This document shows positions 24,295 through 25,087 of a stretch of 25,087 nt of DNA, piece by piece. The notes beneath the pieces were generated by a model that had not been told where the DNA came from, did not search any database, and saw nothing but the letters and a program-made list of their open reading frames with translations. The stretch is taken from positions 1,906 to 26,992 of the forward strand of contig DUKR01000038.1 in the NCBI GenBank assembly GCA_013329175.1. Direction: 5' to 3'. This stretch comes from Candidatus Woesearchaeota archaeon (GTDB lineage: Archaea > Nanobdellota > Nanobdellia > Woesearchaeales > UBA11716). The first letter of the stretch is position 1; the number at the start of each line of letters is the position of its first letter. A program made the translations under genes and the position numbers.

Positions 24295-24304
24295 TATTTA
24301 AATA
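24295..24304. promoter_or_regulatory. Palindromic TATA box serving two divergent genes
   Basis: TATTTAAATA, identical to the box at 5219-5228. Its centre is about 30 bases from the minus-strand ATG at 24270 and about 27-28 from the plus-strand ATG at 24327. Confidence 0.75.
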
Positions 24305-24326
24305 CCGCCACTCATCCACTGCACCC

Positions 24327-25031
24327 ATGCCAAAATCTGAAGTATCTCACGCCCGCCTTGAGGAAGACTCAAGGCATCAGAAGGCAAAGAAGATCATCAG
24401 CATTCTCAAGAGGCTTGTCAATCTTAAGGAGTGTGACATTCTGGACATAGGCACAGGTTCAGGCCACATTATCAGTGACCTAGCTAAGCTATCAAGGTCA
24501 GCAAGCAGTATTGACATACATGATGAGCGCATGGTAAAGGAGGGGTATGATTTCAGAGTGGTTAGTGATGAAAACATCCCCTATTCTGATGCAAGTTTTG
24601 ATGTAGTCATCTCCAATCACGTCATAGAGCACGTCCTAAACCAGAAGTTACATCTCATGGAAATTCACAGGGTGCTCAGAAAAGGTGGTATTCTTTATCT
24701 TGCTACCCCTAACAAGTTTTGGATAACTGACCCGCATTACAGGTTGCCGTTCATTTCTTGGCTTCCAAGAAGGCTCAGTAGCGCATATCTTAAGATATTC
24801 AAAGGCAAAGTGTGGGACATATTTCCTCTCTCTTATCCAGGAATAGCAAGAACAGCAAAAGACATGTTCAGTATTGAGAATCTCACTTTGGACATAATCA
24901 AGAACCCCCAAAAATACAACCTTGATGTACTTAGAAGCATCCAGCCGATCCTTCGGTGTATTCCTTTTTCCCTGTTAAGATGTCTTAACCCCTTTGCCCC
25001 CACATATATTGTAATCCTTAGGCCGAGATAG
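24327..25031 (+). CDS. Class I SAM methyltransferase (Methyltransf_11-like)
   Basis: A 234-residue SAM-dependent methyltransferase. Motif I is DILDIGTGSG at about 37-46, and FDVVISNHVIEHV at about 89-101 is the usual post-I block, followed by RVLRKGGILYLATPN. The C-terminal 80 residues (PFISWLPRRLSSAYLKIF and onward) are hydrophobic and basic, suggesting membrane association or a lipid-linked substrate, as in glycan methyltransferases. I choose the ATG at 24327; the ATG at 24270 on this strand precedes the TATA box. It is the last gene of the window; the 56 bases after it show nothing I can assign. Confidence 0.83.
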   Translation: MPKSEVSHARLEEDSRHQKAKKIISILKRLVNLKECDILDIGTGSGHIISDLAKLSRSASSIDIHDERMVKEGYDFRVVSDENIPYSDASFDVVISNHVIEHVLNQKLHLMEIHRVLRKGGILYLATPNKFWITDPHYRLPFISWLPRRLSSAYLKIFKGKVWDIFPLSYPGIARTAKDMFSIENLTLDIIKNPQKYNLDVLRSIQPILRCIPFSLLRCLNPFAPTYIVILRPR

Positions 25032-25087
25032 TAGTCCCTTATTGTCTAAAGCAACTCTCTACTCTAGAGAACTTTGCAAAAGTCTGT

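Noticed and set aside
1..25087. CRISPR array, tRNA, rRNA or restriction/defence genes
   Set aside because: No spaced direct repeats, no cloverleaf or rRNA-like conserved stretch and no defence-type domain was found.

Overview
The window looks like archaeal chromosome, probably from a small-genome (DPANN-like) lineage. The evidence for archaea is promoter architecture: AT-rich TATA-type boxes (TTTAAATA) about 25-30 bases upstream of start codons that have no leader or Shine-Dalgarno, three of them shared by divergent genes. Genes are packed, with many ATGA or longer overlaps. The lineage is inference, because no rRNA, tRNA or marker gene is present. Nearly every gene belongs to surface-glycan or glycoprotein-glycan synthesis.

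Layout. (1) Bases 1-22 are the right end of an insertion sequence lying mostly outside the window. The GT2 gene at 7-801 takes its last codons and stop from it; an SAM methyltransferase (811-1527) lies upstream in the same operon. (2) A Wzx-type flippase (1589-3055) is read the other way. (3) A large GT-C-like membrane protein (3082-5193, minus) diverges from a Dpm1-like GT2 plus GT39-like membrane transferase pair (5249-7641, plus). (4) A minus-strand operon (11614 to 7711) encodes GNAT acetyltransferase, Gfo/Idh oxidoreductase, DegT aminotransferase and a GT-B-like protein: an oxidise, transaminate, N-acetylate module. (5) A second minus-strand operon (16461 to 11698) encodes a pseudaminic-acid-associated methylase, an SpsF-type cytidylyltransferase, an RmlD-like reductase, a GT2, a NeuB-family nonulosonate synthase and a second SpsF-type cytidylyltransferase. 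(6) Diverging from it are an N-acetyl sugar amidotransferase (WbpG/PseA family) and an overlapping amidase-signature enzyme, followed by the truncated start of a third gene. (7) A decayed IS3-family element (19159-20316) interrupts the region. (8) A PseB-like dehydratase, a GT-B-like transferase and a second flippase form a minus-strand group (24270 to 20359), divergent from a final methyltransferase (24327-25031).

Taken together, the genes suggest synthesis of a CMP-activated nonulosonic acid (pseudaminic/legionaminic type) and probably an amidine-bearing amino sugar. GT2/GT-B enzymes would assemble these on a lipid, two flippases would export them, and GT-C membrane enzymes would act on the outer face. 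The most unusual point is the amidotransferase: instead of the usual HisH/HisF-type ammonia supply it is overlapped by an amidase with an intact Lys-Ser-Ser triad, which raises the possibility of a different nitrogen donor system.
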